The notes: generated by a model not told the origin, from the sequence alone. Positions 1 to 13,704 are shown, counted from the stretch's first letter. The stretch: 64,000 bases of DNA from Bryoerythrophyllum caledonicum (GCA_963971425.1 OZ020514.1:23967406-24031405); one strand, 5' to 3'. Numbers and translations are program-made.

Positions 1-959
1 TTCTTTTTTGCTATGCCAGCAAACAGACTCGAAGGCCCACCTATGTTAGGTTTCTCCACATCTTTAAGAAGGCCTCATTTAATCCTAGAACAAGGCATTA
101 TTTGTGGCCTAAATCTGTTGTTGTTGCAGATCTAAATCCATTCAAGAATCCTAGAAAGGCTATAGTTCATTATCTAACACATGGGAGACACCATACAGGA
201 CGGGTAGAGGGCATCTGTAAAGCACTAAAATTAGAATAGTTGATTCGATTCTCCGTAGATTACACGCGCCTCTTATCAACGGCTACCCTTCATATTTTGT
301 ATGACACTTTCTTATAATGAAACAGTTTAGTACTGGACTCATACTCTGATTTCATCCGGAGATATCCGGTTGCGTGTTCTATCAATTGCGAGTAATTTTT
401 GTCCGCATCTCTGTCCCATTTTTCCCTACCACATGTTTCCCAACCACACATTTGTGATGTACAGTATGTCCATTAATTCCTGTTTTCAGGACCCGGTTCT
501 TCTTCTGGTTTCCACTTTGATATTCACCTGGAGATATCCGGCTGCATGTTCCGGACTCACGTATTGTCTAAATTCAAATTTGGTCGCTCTAGCCATTTCT
601 TCCTTCATAAGTGTCATTGGTGATGCATTTAATGCTTGAAAAGTACTCGAAACTCCTCGGCTTTTACGCTTCACTCTCTTTTATGAGGCACATCTCCGGA
701 TCTTTCTTTTAGTCCTTAGTCCAGAATTCACCTCATAGTCCAGAAATAGTTGAATTGGGCACTAAGGCCTCAGCCGCTGCTAAGGCCCGTTTTAAAAGAT
801 GCAGGAATATTATCCCTACTAGGATGACCGTGGCGTAGATCGTTGGCCTTTGTAGAGCACCAGCAACATGTTCTAGTGAACCTTGTTCTAGCCAATCCAT
901 CCAACCAGGTAGTTTCTTGGAAACTCAAAATGAGAAGAACACCCAATCGACAAATCTTC
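1..959. other. No gene recognised; scattered coding-like fragments
   Basis: I find no gene here. A minus-strand open stretch at 486-674 looks coding-like (charged, with the residues MKEEMARATKFEF), but I do not recognise it and it has no support from neighbours. The rest is AT-rich sequence with stops in all frames. From about 960 the reading begins to resemble the hAT relic that follows. Confidence 0.5.
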
Positions 960-2833
960 TAAGCCTAGCACATCATTGACGCCAAGATCTGTTCGACAAC
1001 GGAGCTTCCTAGAGGCTTACCAAATAGAAAAACAAAAAGAGTTGGACAAATTATGAGCACAATTTTTTTATGAAGCAAACATTGCATTCAACGTGGTTAG
1101 ACATCCGGCCTTCATCAAGGCTACACTTGCAACGTCAAAGGCGGGTTTTGATCATACACCGCCATCATACAATGCCATGAGGACGACATACATTGAGCCT
1201 TTAAAAAAAGTGAAAGACCTTGTGGACAAGAAGACCGGCGTAGATATTGCCAAGTATGGAGCAACAATATGCTCGCACGGGTGGGACAATGTTACGCGTC
1301 GCCCTCTCATGAATATCATGCTCGTATGTCCAATGGATGATATCTTCTTGGGATTTATAGACACCACGGGTATAAAGAAATCTACGGCACATGTAGAGGA
1401 CCAATTGAAAAGTTTTATCCAAAATTTTGGACCACTAAATGTGGTCCAAGTGTGCACCGATAATGCTTCAAACATGTTGGAGGCAATGAAGAAGGTCACC
1501 GAGGAGTACTTGCACATATATATACAAGGGTGATGCGCACATATTTTGGACTCCTCTCGGAGGACCGGGGGAAGAAAGACATATTTGCAGACCTTGTCCA
1601 GAAGGCAAACGAGGTTGCATTGTATATCCGGAACCACCATGTGTCCATGGCTCTTTTTCAAAAAAAATTGCCAAAATTGTCTTATTGTGGCCGGCAGCAA
1701 CAAGGTTTGCATGCAATTACATAATGATCCATCAACTCTTGGAAGTGAAGAATGCCTTGGAGATGGTTGTGATAGACCCAACATGGATAACCTATGTATC
1801 CTCTCTTTTTTATAGGTAGAATGGGCACTGTGCCCATGCCAAGGCATCGCAGGTGCAGGCCACTATCCTGGACGAGACTTTCTGGCATTGGTGCACTAAC
1901 TTCGATTTTGTAGTGGCACCACTACTAAAGGCATTGCGGACCTTTGATAGAGAAATTCCGGCAATGGGAATGGCTTCGGTAAGCATGAACAAGCTCAATG
2001 ATCCATTCAACATGCCAGCAGAAATTGCGATTTGCATGGAAGGATCATTCCTTGCCTGTTGAGAGAAGATGACAACAGATCTTCATTATGCAAGGGCTTT
2101 ATTAAATCCTTTTCTAGCCAATAACTTGTAAGTTCAAAATGATGGTGAGGCCAAAATGGCTCTAAACAAGGTTGTTATGAAGCTCTGTATTCCACTTCGA
2201 GTGTCCTTTGAGGAAGTAATGATTGAAATCACAGAGTATAAAGAATTGCGAGGCCTATATTCACCATTAGAAGCTGAAGAGATTGAAAACTACAATCTGT
2301 TGCCTTACCAATGGTGGAATTGCATAGGCGGGCAATCATTGCCTGAAATTACGAAGCTTATACTAGCACAAACCTGCTCGGCCTCGTCATGTGAGTGTAA
2401 ATAGAGCATGTATTTGTTTGTGCATAGTAAGAGCCAAAATCGTTTGGGAGTGAAGAAAGCGGAAGATTTGGTTTACATCTACACGAATAGTCGACTGCTC
2501 CAAGAATGTGCTTGACCGGACCCAGGTTGATGATATGAGGAGAATGTGCATTTGGAGGAGTCCGATCGAGATGGGGGATTTCCTTCAAACACGGCGGACG
2601 AGGGCTTGGAATCTGATGATGGGGGTTATAACTGGATGGGTGGCGATTGGAAAGATCTTGCCGATGACATCAACCCCTTGTCTGATTATAGCCCACCTAG
2701 GGACATCTCTGCAGACAACGGGCACAATGAAGATGCACTATATGACCATTTTCACAACGTCCACGACGACCCAGTGGATCCTTTTGTGTATGATGATGTC
2801 ACTGCAGAAGCAATTCATAATATAGTAGAATAA
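960..2833 (+). pseudogene. hAT-family transposase relic (DUF659 type), copy 1
   Basis: The sequence shows a broken reading across several frames. Near 1,040-1,080 it starts with residues like FFYEANIAFNVVRHP. An open stretch at 1,093-1,533 contains the DUF659-type segment VVQVCTDNASNML. Around 1,685-1,810 come WPAATRFA-like and YIMIHQLLEVKNAL-like residues, then pieces at 1,853-2,062. A C-terminal dimerisation-like block at 2,156-2,500 has WWNCIGG and later DLVYIYTNSRLL. An acidic tail follows at 2,546-2,833. This order matches plant hAT transposases that carry DUF659. At least one stop (near 1,053) and several frameshifts make it inactive. I see no clear N-terminal BED zinc finger and no terminal repeats, so the element ends are undefined. 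Confidence 0.75.
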
Positions 2834-5800
2834 TCGGGTAAAAATTGTGAGCTAGGGTTACTCACTTTTGAGCAAAAAAATAAACCCAAAAGTTTTTTTT
2901 TGGACAAAAAAACTTGGTTTTGCCAAATTTAATGGAAAAAAAGCTTTCTATTCAGAAAATAGTATGTTTCAAGATGGATCTATGCATGATGTATCTGATT
3001 GGACAAGAAATCAAAGAAAAAATCAACATTGAGTCCTATTTTAGGAGCCTTGAAGAAATATCTCGTTTTTAGCAATAAAAGTGAAAATAAGTTTCCGATC
3101 TAGAATTTTCGATTATAATATATGAACACATTATGGCGTGAATGTGTCCCAAAACTTTTGAAGTATTTAACTTCCTAGAACTCTCAAAATAGGTATATTT
3201 GGTAAATGTCATATACTTGTGACAGGTATACTCTGATGAAAGATATACCTATATTGGCCAAACCGTAAGTCAAAACTCAACATTTTTGGAGTTCCTAGAC
3301 TTTAAATCAAGGAAATTATCACATTCCACCAATAGAATTCCAAGATTGATCCCACATTCGCACTATGCAGCAAAAGAAGGTTCGTGACTCTTTCCAAAAC
3401 CATTTGTGACACTATAAATATATCACCTTAGTGGACTTTCACCCCTGTGTCCTTCAAAAGAAAAATTTACGATCTATAGCCTTCCAAGGGCACAACTCTC
3501 AATTCATAATAGTTTGCTTGCAATCGCCGGTCAAAGTTGGTGCTTTCAATCAAAGGGGCAGCTGACCTCTCTTCACTAAAACGGCTACCTCTTCTTTGTT
3601 ACTAATCCAATGAAAACGTGTTTGGTGTCCTTGAAAAGTAGATTGCAAGATCTAATTATTTGAAAATATCTAGCAAGATATGCAAGAAAATCCGCGTGTC
3701 TTGAGAACAAATAAGAAAAAGAACCAACTTGACATGGCTTTTCCCAAGATAGAAAGAATAGGGGTAAGGAGGCACCCAAGACCTCTTATCCACCACAAGG
3801 ATGGCCCAAGGGTGGCGGCCACATCTCTACCCTTGAAACCAACAATTTCTAACTAAGAACAATGGTCCAAATTGATCCAAAGTCCTAAATCCAATTTTAA
3901 GGCTGGACCTACCTAAAACTACTAAACCGAAGCAATTTTGACAAAACCAACATCACTAATGTGTTCAAAACACATTTTTACCCTTGAACTGACTATTTAA
4001 AAGTCCAAATCCAAGTTCTAGAGCATCAAAAACCAAGTGGTTCCTTAATTTAATTGTTAATTTTGCTTGCAACTACATCTACTCTTCTTCTTCTTTCTCT
4101 TATCTTCTATTTTTTCCTCTTTTCACTATAACATAAGTGCCATACAATTTGAAGTTCCAATCTAACTTTTCTACTAACTAATTCAAACACTAAACTTCTA
4201 ACTTGAACTTCCTAAAACAAAATATTAATCCTAATTCACTAATGGGTTTCTATGTATCATTTGCTTCTCGCAAGTCTAATTTCCTACTAATAACTCTAAT
4301 TTTACCCTCCGTATCAATTAATGGCTACATGGAGTCTTTCAAATCCAAAAACTCTAATTAACACTACATGGTGCTATTAATCACAAAGCTAACAATTAAT
4401 TGCAACTAATGGGGTTGTGTCCCACTAACTAATCACTAACTAAAATAGTGGCGCTTTTAGGCACTCACAGTATTGGAGAAATTAGTTGCATAAGCCTCAT
4501 GGGGAATTATTGATGTCAATCAAAGATAATGACGATTTTCTTAATATGGTATTGAGGGTGTTGCAAAGGCCATGGAAATCTTCGTGGCAAAGAGGGTGGA
4601 TTCTACTGGGAAGCCTAAGAAGGAGGATGGCATCAAAAACGATGACAATTGACAATTATAGTTGCAATGGAAAATTGCTGCCATTTATCGAGAGTATGAA
4701 GAAGAGGGCAAGATTGTGAGGCCAAGTCACAAGTCGGAGACTCGAAGCAAGACCGGGCGGATGAGGGTTCCACTTTGGGTGAACCAATCCAATTAGACTA
4801 ATATAGAATAGGGAGGCAGTGTGTAGCTAATAGTGTGGCCACTACTTGGAAGCATATCTATCTCTCCATTGGATTTTGTAGTCTTTAGGTGTTTGATTAT
4901 GGAGGATGGTAGGAGTTTTTGTCATGAAAATGGTGAAAGTTCTTGTAGATGTGGAATACGAGTGAAATATAAAGTTTGTGCATAGATGAAACAAAAATTT
5001 ACAACTTTTGAAATCACATAGTCTTATGGAGGTTTTGTGGAATGTGATGTTACATTGTCAATTCATCTATTTATGTGGTAATGATAGCAGTTGTTTCAAG
5101 CATCATGTGCTTGCTAAACGATGAAATAAGTAGGAGGCAATGAGAGTTGAAATATCTATGGATTATGATATCGTTAAGAGATTCTTGTACCATGACTATA
5201 GATAATAAGACAACAATATGAAATTGGAGTAATATTGTAACGGATGAAGCAAACAAATATCAAATATATGCAAAGAAAGTACTTTAGAAAAAGAATAATT
5301 TGGAGATAAAAACAATTTTAATTTTTATGCATAGCTTGTATATTCTATTAACACATGTAAGAGTCCTTTTCAATTGAGAATTAGCAACCCTAAACCATCC
5401 ATAGTGTAATGGATAGGCCAACAATGACTCAAAACTTTGAAATAGTGCATCAATGAACTAGCAACAACTTAAGGCCGCCGTCATTTCCATGGAAACTTGA
5501 AGCATGAGTGAAGCATATGATATACATGCATATAGTTTAGCTACTCATTCATATGAGTAAGAAGTTCAAAATCACTATCTCCTTTGACCTCGGCTCCGCT
5601 AGATTGCGAGGAATCATCTTCATCATCCGTGATATCTTCTTTTTTGATTCTCTGTTGTTCGACATGGACTGAATGGTTTTGAACCTCTTGCAAGTCTCAA
5701 TGGCCTGAAGGGATTTCTTACCGTCGTGTCATTACAATGTGGCGACCGTGCAAATGGTTGCATGGGAACTTGTTGTTTTTTGATTGATTACGGAGGCTTT

Positions 5801-6250
5801 CTAGGTCTTATTGTACTGGGTACATCAACATCAAAAGTCTCTATTTTCATCTTTAAGGCAACGTTTGCCCGAGATCATATCTACTTTGAAAAGGAAACCA
5901 AAGCATGGGAGGATTTCAAATTGGTTCTAGTCACCTTTGTGAAAGAGTTTCCAAATAGAGACCGCAACGCACCACCATGCAAAGTGGAACATTCCTGATG
6001 GAAGGAAGTGTTTTTTCCATCAATTGTAGTGGACTTCTAGTGCCGTGGGGACTATCATCTTCTCAAGCCTTTCCTTTGAGAAGTGTGGTATCTTCCGCAA
6101 ATGATGCACTAGTTGTTTTGTTGAGATTTTTGGCAAGTCCGAGACTATGGATGTTGAATTCTACAACATCTTCCTTTAATTGCCTTTGAGTTTTATGTCC
6201 ATATAGGATTGATTCATGTGCGATTGATATATCTCCTGGTACTCTATTCT
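2834..6250. other. AT-rich filler, no gene recognised
   Basis: Mostly AT-rich sequence without a convincing gene. About 4,660-4,800 (plus strand) reads as a short charged segment (AIYREYEEEGKIVRPSHKS) that may be a relic of something unrecognised. A stretch at 3,531-3,548 resembles the TCAAAGTTGG motif of the Tc1 inverted repeats at 50.9-53.6 kb, but it is too short to call. The minus strand at about 5,580-6,250 is probably the decayed acidic C-terminal extension of the hAT relic that follows. Confidence 0.5.
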
Positions 6251-8150
6251 TCATATCATTGCCTTCACATAGACTAGTATCTTGAGTTTCTTCCAAAATT
6301 GCAATTGGTTGGCTCTCAAGGATGTTTTATCATTAACCATGCCATCTCCGCTCAAGTATTGTCTGATGGGCAGCAAATCATTGGCTTTTTCTCCAATGAT
6401 ATCATCATCGTAGAAATCGTATTGATTGCCTAAGGCATGGTGAATGCTTTTGGTACCCACTGAAAGGCCTCCTTCGATGTCATCGTCTAAGTAATCATTG
6501 ATGTGGTTAGCACCTACATTGGTAATTGAATTGTCAAAGTCTTCATACTGATCTCATTCACCGGCTTGAGGGACCTCTAAATCCAAATTCTCCGCATACC
6601 ACCTCTTCTCATCCGTCAACTTTCTATTTGCAAGCAACCTTGAATTTGTATAGACATACACCAAGTCACTTACCCTTCCACGTAATAACTCATTGAGTCT
6701 CTTGTTATGCACAAAAGAATTCCTATTCCAATTGCCTTTGCAGAAAGAAGATGACAGCGTTTGCGTTAGTATTTTGTTTGCAATTGGCGCAAGGAGTTTT
6801 TCCACAAGCATCTTCAAAATCTCACCAAGTTTACGGAGAACGCTCTTGGAGTTTGGAATCAAACATGTCATGAAATGATATTGTCGTGTGTTGAAAAGCT
6901 AAGAACTCGATAACCACATCTAGATAAGTCTGAAGTGTATAGAGATTTCTTAGCACCCGTTTATACGTGGTGATGGCATCTGGATCATCGGCAAATTCTT
7001 TGTCTTCGAGCATATAAGGATTAAATTAGGAGTGCACCGGTAGAGATTAGCTCAGTTGTGATCATCCGTTTCTGGCGGTACAAGCGATGCTCAACAATGT
7101 CCGCTAGATGGCTATCAAGATTGAATGGTTCACTACGTATTGAGTGCTTTTCCATATTGGAGAAAATGAGCAAAACCTTTCTCATACATTGTCGTTTGGC
7201 ATCAAATTCCCTCAAAGCGTATACTATAGTTGCTACCATCTCCTGAAAGTTTGTACATCGTGTCCAAAAGTATTCATCTGGATTACCTCTTTTGATGTTC
7301 CAAGATAAGGTCCGTGCTTTTTCTTTATGGTCATCACAAAGATTTGTCACATACGCCAATCAATCTCTATCAACAACACTTTGCTCTAACACTTCTTTGA
7401 CCTTTAATAAACGATCTACCATAATGAAATTGGATGCAAATCTAGTTGACCCCGTCAACAATAAGCTGAACTCTGCCTCGTGTTTATGAAACACACCAAG
7501 AAGCATTTGTCAATTTTTCACAAACCTCACCAACTACTTAGCCTTTTCCAAAGATTCTTTTATCCATGTTACCATCCCCAAATCCTCCAATAACAAGTCC
7601 ATGGCATGTGCTACACATCCTTGATTGTATCTGAGTGGATATATCTTTGTGATCAACCGTCCGTCCTTGAGCATTGTACTCGCATTGTCAGTACAAACTT
7701 GAACAATATTGTGGGAGCCAACTTGATCAATGAACTTTTCCATAATGGATGCCATATAGTTGGCAGTATTTTCATTCCCTGCGGTATCTACTGATTCCAA
7801 GAAAAGCTCTTTGACAAGAGAAATAAGCATTGCATTGCACAAAGGGCGACTTGTCTCAAAGCTCCATCCAAGACTAGAGTTCCTCCAAACTTTTGAACAC
7901 TCTCCTCCATTCTACTATTTAGATTTGCTTCCAAATCAACCTTTGTTTGTATCAACAACCTCGTTCAAATGTCATGCTAAGACGGCGGAACATACAGTTT
8001 TTGGAAAGCAACAGTCTTCATCACAGTCTTCTTGAATGCAATACTCCGTGGTGCTGCAAACTAAACATTTGACTTGTAAAAAAACCGAGCCCACATTTAC
8101 CTAGCTCATGTCGCTCCACTTTTTGAAATCCCTCGAAGAGCACGGATTGC
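6251..8150 (-). pseudogene. hAT-family transposase relic (DUF659 type), copy 2
   Basis: Read on the minus strand, fragments in order are: FFYKSN-like residues near 8,080 (compare FFYEAN in copy 1), then 7,534-7,842 with NIVQVCTDNASTML and CVAHAMDLLLEDLG, then 7,021-7,359 with RCTNFQEMVATIVYALREFD, then 6,554-6,871 with SDLVYVYTNSRLL, and an acidic tail to about 6,251. This is the same domain order as copy 1, but protein similarity is only moderate, so it is a different family member and not a recent duplicate. It is cut by several frameshifts and stops. I could not find terminal repeats. The best-supported block is 7,534-7,842. Confidence 0.72.
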
Positions 8151-8761
8151 CTCATCAATCGAGGAAGGGTGCCAACTATACTTCCATGTTTGATCGATGT
8201 GGGAAAGGTGGGGGTTGATGCCACCTTATTTAGGTGGATCCTACACATGAATCCTCACTTGTGGGCGTAGGTGTGTTATGTTCTGCAGTAGACACAATTT
8301 TCATGGTTGGGATGATACAATTTACAGAGAAATGCTCTTCGTTACGTCGAGTAGAATGACCAGCACAATTTTGGAAAAGACTATGAATACACAGTGTTAG
8401 TTTGGTAAAGATGCCAACACCATTGTTGCGCTTGCCAGAGACTTCTTTGTACCCGAGATAACTAAGCTGCCGTTCTAGACTTCTTGCAAAAATGCAAAAG
8501 CAAAGACTGCATTTATGGGAATCAATGTTACTCCTATGTATTTCTGTTATTTACCTGTACCAAGTAGACCTAGGCTTTGTAGCCATTTTGATGAGTTAAA
8601 TATCTTTGAATGAGTGAATGTGATATGTGGTATGAGAATAATAAGGTGTCATGAGATTCTAAAGACCATTCATTTTGTTTGTGCATATTATTCTTAAATC
8701 CATGTATATCTATATAGTATTGAGCATGCATCATGTGGTCATCTATTAATAATTAGTAGTC
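8151..8761. other. Spacer, no gene recognised
   Basis: AT-rich sequence between the hAT relic and the first copia copy. I see no coding signal or repeat. Similarity to the second copia copy begins at about 8,762. Confidence 0.4.
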
Positions 8762-8817
8762 GGAACCAAGCAATTGTCATGAAAGTGTCTAAGGCGGATG
8801 CGTCCAACGTGGCACAA

Positions 8818-11250
8818 TCATTAAGAAAGAGCGGTACATAGGAGCTTTGGCATCGTCGTCTTAGTCATTTGAACGTGAGAAGTGTGCATTTATTTGAAAG
8901 CATGGTAAGTGGCATGGCTCTTGGCAAAGATGAATTATCAATGTCATTTTGTGAAGGATGTGTGCAAGGCAAACAACATAGGGCACCATTTCCAAAGAAT
9001 GGAGCGACGTGTACAACAAAGCCTTTGGAGATTGTGCATTTAAATGGGTGCGATTATAAAAGGACCACTTCCATAGGTGGTGCAAGGTATTAGTGACCAT
9101 CATTGATGACTTTCGAGGAGGGTGTGGGTGTACATCTTGAAGACAAAGGGGCAATGCCTTATGAAGTTCAGAGAGCTCAAGGCCCTTGCGGAGAAGTAAT
9201 CGGAGCACAAGATCAAGGTTGTTTAGTCAGACAATTGTGGGGAGTTCATATCTAAAGGCTTTTGAAGTTTCTTGAAGAAATATGGCATTGAGTGGCACAC
9301 ATCAACACCCTACAGGCCAGAGAAAAATGGAGTTGCAAAGAATGCAACTCTACCATAGTGGAAATGGCAAGGAGTATGATCCATGCACAACGCCTAAAGC
9401 TTAAATTTTAGGGTTGAATTTTGGATGCCGAAGAAGTAGGTGTACCATCTATATCAACACCTTCACCAAGCAATGAGGACTTGGGGAACTTACAAGAGCC
9501 GCGATATCCAAGAAGAGAGCGTCGCTTGCCCGGTGGATGGTGGATGAGCCACATATTGCGTCAACATGAGTGTGTCAATGTGGCATCATTAGAAGATCCT
9601 TTAAACATGTGTGAGGCTATGCAATCTGAGGATGCGAGCAAGTGGGATTTGGCCATCCAAGAGGAGTACGACTCGCTCATGGCAAATGGCACGTGGGAAT
9701 TGGCTCCTCTTCCAAAGGATCGCAAGAGCGTTGGATGCAAGTAGGTGTTTCGTACAAAAAATGATGCTTTGGGTGGAGTGGTGCGCCACAAGGCAAGATT
9801 AGATGCCAAGGGATACTCTCAAGTTGTGGGAGTGGACTTTCTTGAGACATTTGCTCCCGTTGCCAAGTTCACCACTATTTGGTGCATTCTTGGACTTGGG
9901 GCGGCCTTAGACTTGGAGATCCACCAAATGGATGTAAAAACTGCATTCTTGAACGGTGAGTTGGAGGAGGACATTTACATGGAGCAATCGTAAGGTTTTG
10001 AAGAAGAATTTGATCATCTTGTGTGCAAGCTCAAGAAGTCATTGTATGGACTGAAGCAATCACCAAGAGCATGGTACCAATGCATTGATGCTTTCTTCAC
10101 CAAGGAAGGTTTTACAAGGAGCTAAGCGAACCATTTCTTGTGGCGAACCATTTCTTCTACATCAAGCAAATGGGTGGGTACTTGGTGATAGTCCTCATCT
10201 ATGTGGATGACTTGATCATCTTGGCTAGCCATTTGAAAAGGCTAAGTTAGCGTGGCTAAAAGGTAAGCTCAACACGGAGTTTGAGATGAGCGATCTTGGC
10301 GAGTTAAAGTATTGTCTTGGTGTGGAATTTGTGAAAGACCGCAAGGCACATACCATGACCATGAGCCCAAAGAAGTATACTGAGGAGGTGCTCAAGGGCT
10401 TCAATATAGAGAAGTGCAAGCTCATTGGTATCCCTTTTAATGTGAATGTCAAGTTGTTGAAACTATCGGAGGAAGAGTTTCAAGCCATTCAAGTTGAGAT
10501 GGAAGGCCATACAAGGGTGGAGTAGGATCCTTGATGTATGCCATGGTAGGCACACGCCTTGACCTTGCTTTTGTAGAGAGCATGGAGAGTCAAGTCAATT
10601 CATATGTAGGGCTGATCCGACACATTGGTGTGAGGTGAAGCGCATCATGCGGTACTTGCAAGGTACTATAGACCACAAATTGCGCCTTGGTGGTAAGGAC
10701 ATTTCTTTGAGAGGATATTGCGATGCGGATTGGGCCGGAGATGCAAACACGCGTCGTTTGACAACGAGGTATGTGTTTTTTGTTGGAGTTGGTGCCATCT
10801 CTTGTAATTGCAAGAGGCAACCAACCATTGCCTTATCGACAACGGAGGCGGAGTACATGGCAACAAGCCAAAGTACAAAGGAGGTCATTTGGCTTTGCAA
10901 GCCAATGAATGGTTGAGTGATTTGGTGGAGAAAATCACACTTACTTGCGCCATCCGGTCACATTATTAGGTGAAAATGGAGCATTGTCCTACAAAGTAAT
11001 GTCTTCAAAGGCAGCTGTGGAACAGAGATCATCACAGTATGTTATTGCTAAGACTTTGGCAAGTATTAAGGAAAATGTGATCTAGAAGTCACTTCATTTG
11101 GGAGAGTTGGAGAGTGGCGAGATAAGCTTGAAGTATTGTCCAACAAAAGACATGGTGGCGGATGTGTTGACAAAAGCACTTGCAATAGAGCGACATCAAA
11201 GGTTAGCAAAGGCAATGGGATTGCGAGAAGGTAACCACTCGCAAAACGGG
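8818..11250 (+). pseudogene. Copia pol relic (integrase, RT, RNase H), copy 1
   Basis: Domains in order: GAG-pre-integrase at 8,845-9,010 (LWHRRLSHLNVRS, then CEGCVQGKQHRAPFP); integrase core relic at 9,070-9,400 (IDDF, SDNCGEFISKGF, PEKNGVAK); reverse transcriptase at 9,630-10,525 ([69 protein letters not shown]); and RNase H at 10,635-10,916 (YCDADWAGD, STTEAEYMA). Stops include TAG at 9,742-9,744 and TAA at 10,123-10,125. Frameshifts lie near 10,245 and 10,510. The C-terminus at 10,907-11,087 is replaced by unrelated sequence before the element's own ending resumes (PTKDMVADVLTKAL). It cannot make an active polyprotein. Confidence 0.85.
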
Positions 11251-11252
11251 AG

Positions 11253-11497
11253 TGTAAGAGATTAGAGTTGTTCGTTGTTACTATGAAATTGTAAATAGTT
11301 GAGGTAGATTTAGAAGGAAAGTAAAGGGGAAAAAATGGAGAGAGGTGAAACAAACTTAATGTAGTCCCATATGTATCGGCAAAGGTTGTTACCAATTGAT
11401 ACTATAAGTAAAGCTCTTTGAAGAAGCGCATTGTTTGTAATACCTTGTGTGTTTCATTCACTTGTGCAATCATATCTCTACTTTTTTTGAACCTCAA
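11253..11497 (+). repeat. Copia 3' LTR, copy 1
   Basis: The LTR starts TGTAAGAGATTAGAGTTG just after a GCAAAACGGGAG purine tract and runs to about GAACCTCAATA. It matches the LTR pieces of the second element, inverted, at 58,919-59,118 and 63,741-64,000. Confidence 0.75.
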
Positions 11498-11500
11498 TAA

Positions 11501-13255
11501 TAAAAATACTTATTTTAATATATAGTTAAAAATACAAAATTATTAACTATGGAGTAACGTGCAAGTGTATGTTACAATTGGAGTGAAATGATCTGTATCT
11601 TATTGTGTATATTGTGAGTAGTTGGAAGACAATAGAAGTTCATGATGAGGTGTAAGTCATGTTATGTATGTTAGCTATGTGGTGAATGTGAGTGCTTACA
11701 ATTTGGCATAATTGGATAGTTGGTTACAAGTGGAAGTTTATTGAAGATAAGTGTCATCACTAAGGGGTGTATGAGTCGATACATACCTGATTGGAAGAAT
11801 TACGTGATAATAGAAGAGGTGAGGATCGAAAAATTAGAAGTAATTCAAACTTGTAGAGATAAAAAATGATAAAAAATTCCAAATTGTAGTGAGAACCAGT
11901 TGTCAATAATAGAAAGAAGTGTCGTTGTAGATATAGTTGGAATTATTGATGAAGCATTTATGCCAAATGCCATCAATCGAAAAATTTGCCCAGAATAAAG
12001 TCATACGATTTTCAACTACGAGGAGAAATTAAGCGAATCGCTGAGATTGAAGTACAGTACGCTGCACTATTTGGAAAGAATTGTGAAATTAGTGAGTATG
12101 AAGACCTAGCATAAAATCTCTGAGGAGATTTACATTCTATTGAAGGTAGCTCACGCTTCACCAATTTGAGCAATACTAGCACAGAAAGATTACCAATGGT
12201 TAATTAAATATGAACCCAGCTATAAGTAGACCGGAATAACAAGATAACTTGTCAACCTGGAAGCTGCGATGTATTGGCAATTGGGAGAATATTATGATAA
12301 AAAGGATCTGAATGATGAACTTGAGGATTTTAAAAAAAATATCACCAATTACTTGGTTATAAGGTTAGTCAAACTGTGAAGATATATTAAGAGAAAATGA
12401 TGTTTGAGATGCCAAATGGTGTATAGAAGGCATTGTTTCCTATTTATAAACACAAAATTTGTTCAAAAGTCCAATAGTGACACCAAAATTGATCAACCTA
12501 TAAACTCACTTCCCAAAAAATTGAATCTGAACTCATTGTATGATTCTTTAACTTGGGTCAATTAACAACTTAACAAAGATCAAAAGCACCTAAGCGCTAA
12601 TCCCGAGCTAGATGCTTGTCAATCATCACTGACTGAGCCTAGGAGTCTAGTATAGCGCGCAAGGAGGTAGCTCAAATGGGGATTGCCGTTTGTAGGGCCA
12701 ACCACCATGACTCACATTGCCATCAAATTCTCTTCTTGAAGTGGAGCTGTCACCACCTACAACACCTCTAAAGATGGCATGATCACCTTGTCATTTGATA
12801 TTCAACTTGCCAAGTGGAACACACCAAATGGTTAAAAATTTGGTGTCCAAAATTTGACACTAGCCATCGGCGGCAAAGAGTGTGCGGCATCCTCATAAGT
12901 GGGAGGAAGTGATAGGGGGGAGGTCAGAGTCGGAACATCACTAGAAATAGCCGCATTTGCAATATTGAATAATTGATAGCAGGAAGTGACTAATGTGGTC
13001 TTGTAAACCCGTGTGGCATGGACAACCACCACTACTATATATGGTGGAATAAGGTGCCATTGCCTATGCGGTTGTTTAAGCACGACACAATTGTTGTCAC
13101 AACCTTCCAGAAGTGCCATATAGGTAGACATCACAAGCTGAAATTGGGCCTTGGACCCTCACCAGAGCTCGTGTGTCTGCCACTTGCCCTAACGAGGCGA
13201 TGAAGCTCATCAGCTTCTTCAACTCCGCAAGCTCAACCTAAAGTATCTTCACCAC
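11501..13255. other. AT-rich filler, no gene recognised
   Basis: No convincing coding region on either strand. A minus-strand open stretch at 12,832-13,134 has no recognisable domain and uneven composition. I take it as chance or very old relic sequence. Confidence 0.4.
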
Positions 13256-13500
13256 ATCTGTTAGGGCAGCTGAACACTTTAATTGCTTCTCGGAGTAAAT
13301 ATCAAAGGGATTCTTGTCATTGTGGCCCGATTTGCCACTGTCAGAACATATCACATGCTTCTTCTCCAAGCCTACGATAAGGTTTGAATACCTCAATCTT
13401 TGACTTGGCCTTCACCAAACCTCCCTCCTTCCTTGGCACAGGTGAGATCCTTCTTGGTGTGGCCAACCTCTCCACATGTCGAGCACTCTTCTTCATTATA
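13256..13500 (-). pseudogene. Zinc-knuckle protein relic
   Basis: On the minus strand, 13,420-13,500 encodes CSTCGEVGHTKKDLTC. This resembles a CCHC zinc knuckle with one extra residue before the last cysteine. After a frame change, 13,200-13,380 reads KKHVICSDSGKSGHNDKNPFD and then a short LAELKKLMSF-like stretch. Zinc knuckles of this kind occur in retrotransposon gag and in some transposases. Nothing nearby allows a family assignment. The reading is interrupted by stops on both sides. Confidence 0.4.
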
Positions 13501-13704
13501 TATTAAATATATATATGCTCACAATTAAAAAATGAAATAATATTGCCCAATGAAAAAAAATAGTATTCGACGATCGGTTCAAGTGGGTAGCTTAAAGCCC
13601 GGGCCTCGGCACTAGCGCAACGGAGACTGCCACGACAACTTTCAAGTTGAATTTGAACGGTACAAACCATACATGTAGTACAAATTGTACCAAAGACAAA
13701 TTGT

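Larger units (their letters stand above)
8762..11500 (+). mobile_element. Ty1/copia retrotransposon, 5'-truncated, copy 1
   Basis: This segment matches the longer minus-strand copy at 58,919-64,000 from the region just before the GAG-pre-integrase domain through reverse transcriptase, RNase H and one LTR. The 5' LTR, gag and protease are missing, and the break point is about 8,762. About 420 bp between integrase and reverse transcriptase is also missing at about 9,420, compared with the other copy. Only the 3' LTR (11,253 to about 11,497) remains. I cannot define a target-site duplication. Confidence 0.85.

Noticed and set aside
370..674. Overlapping 89- and 62-codon open frames on opposite strands
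   Set aside because: No domain could be recognised and neither is supported by neighbouring structure; the minus-strand one remains only a possible relic.
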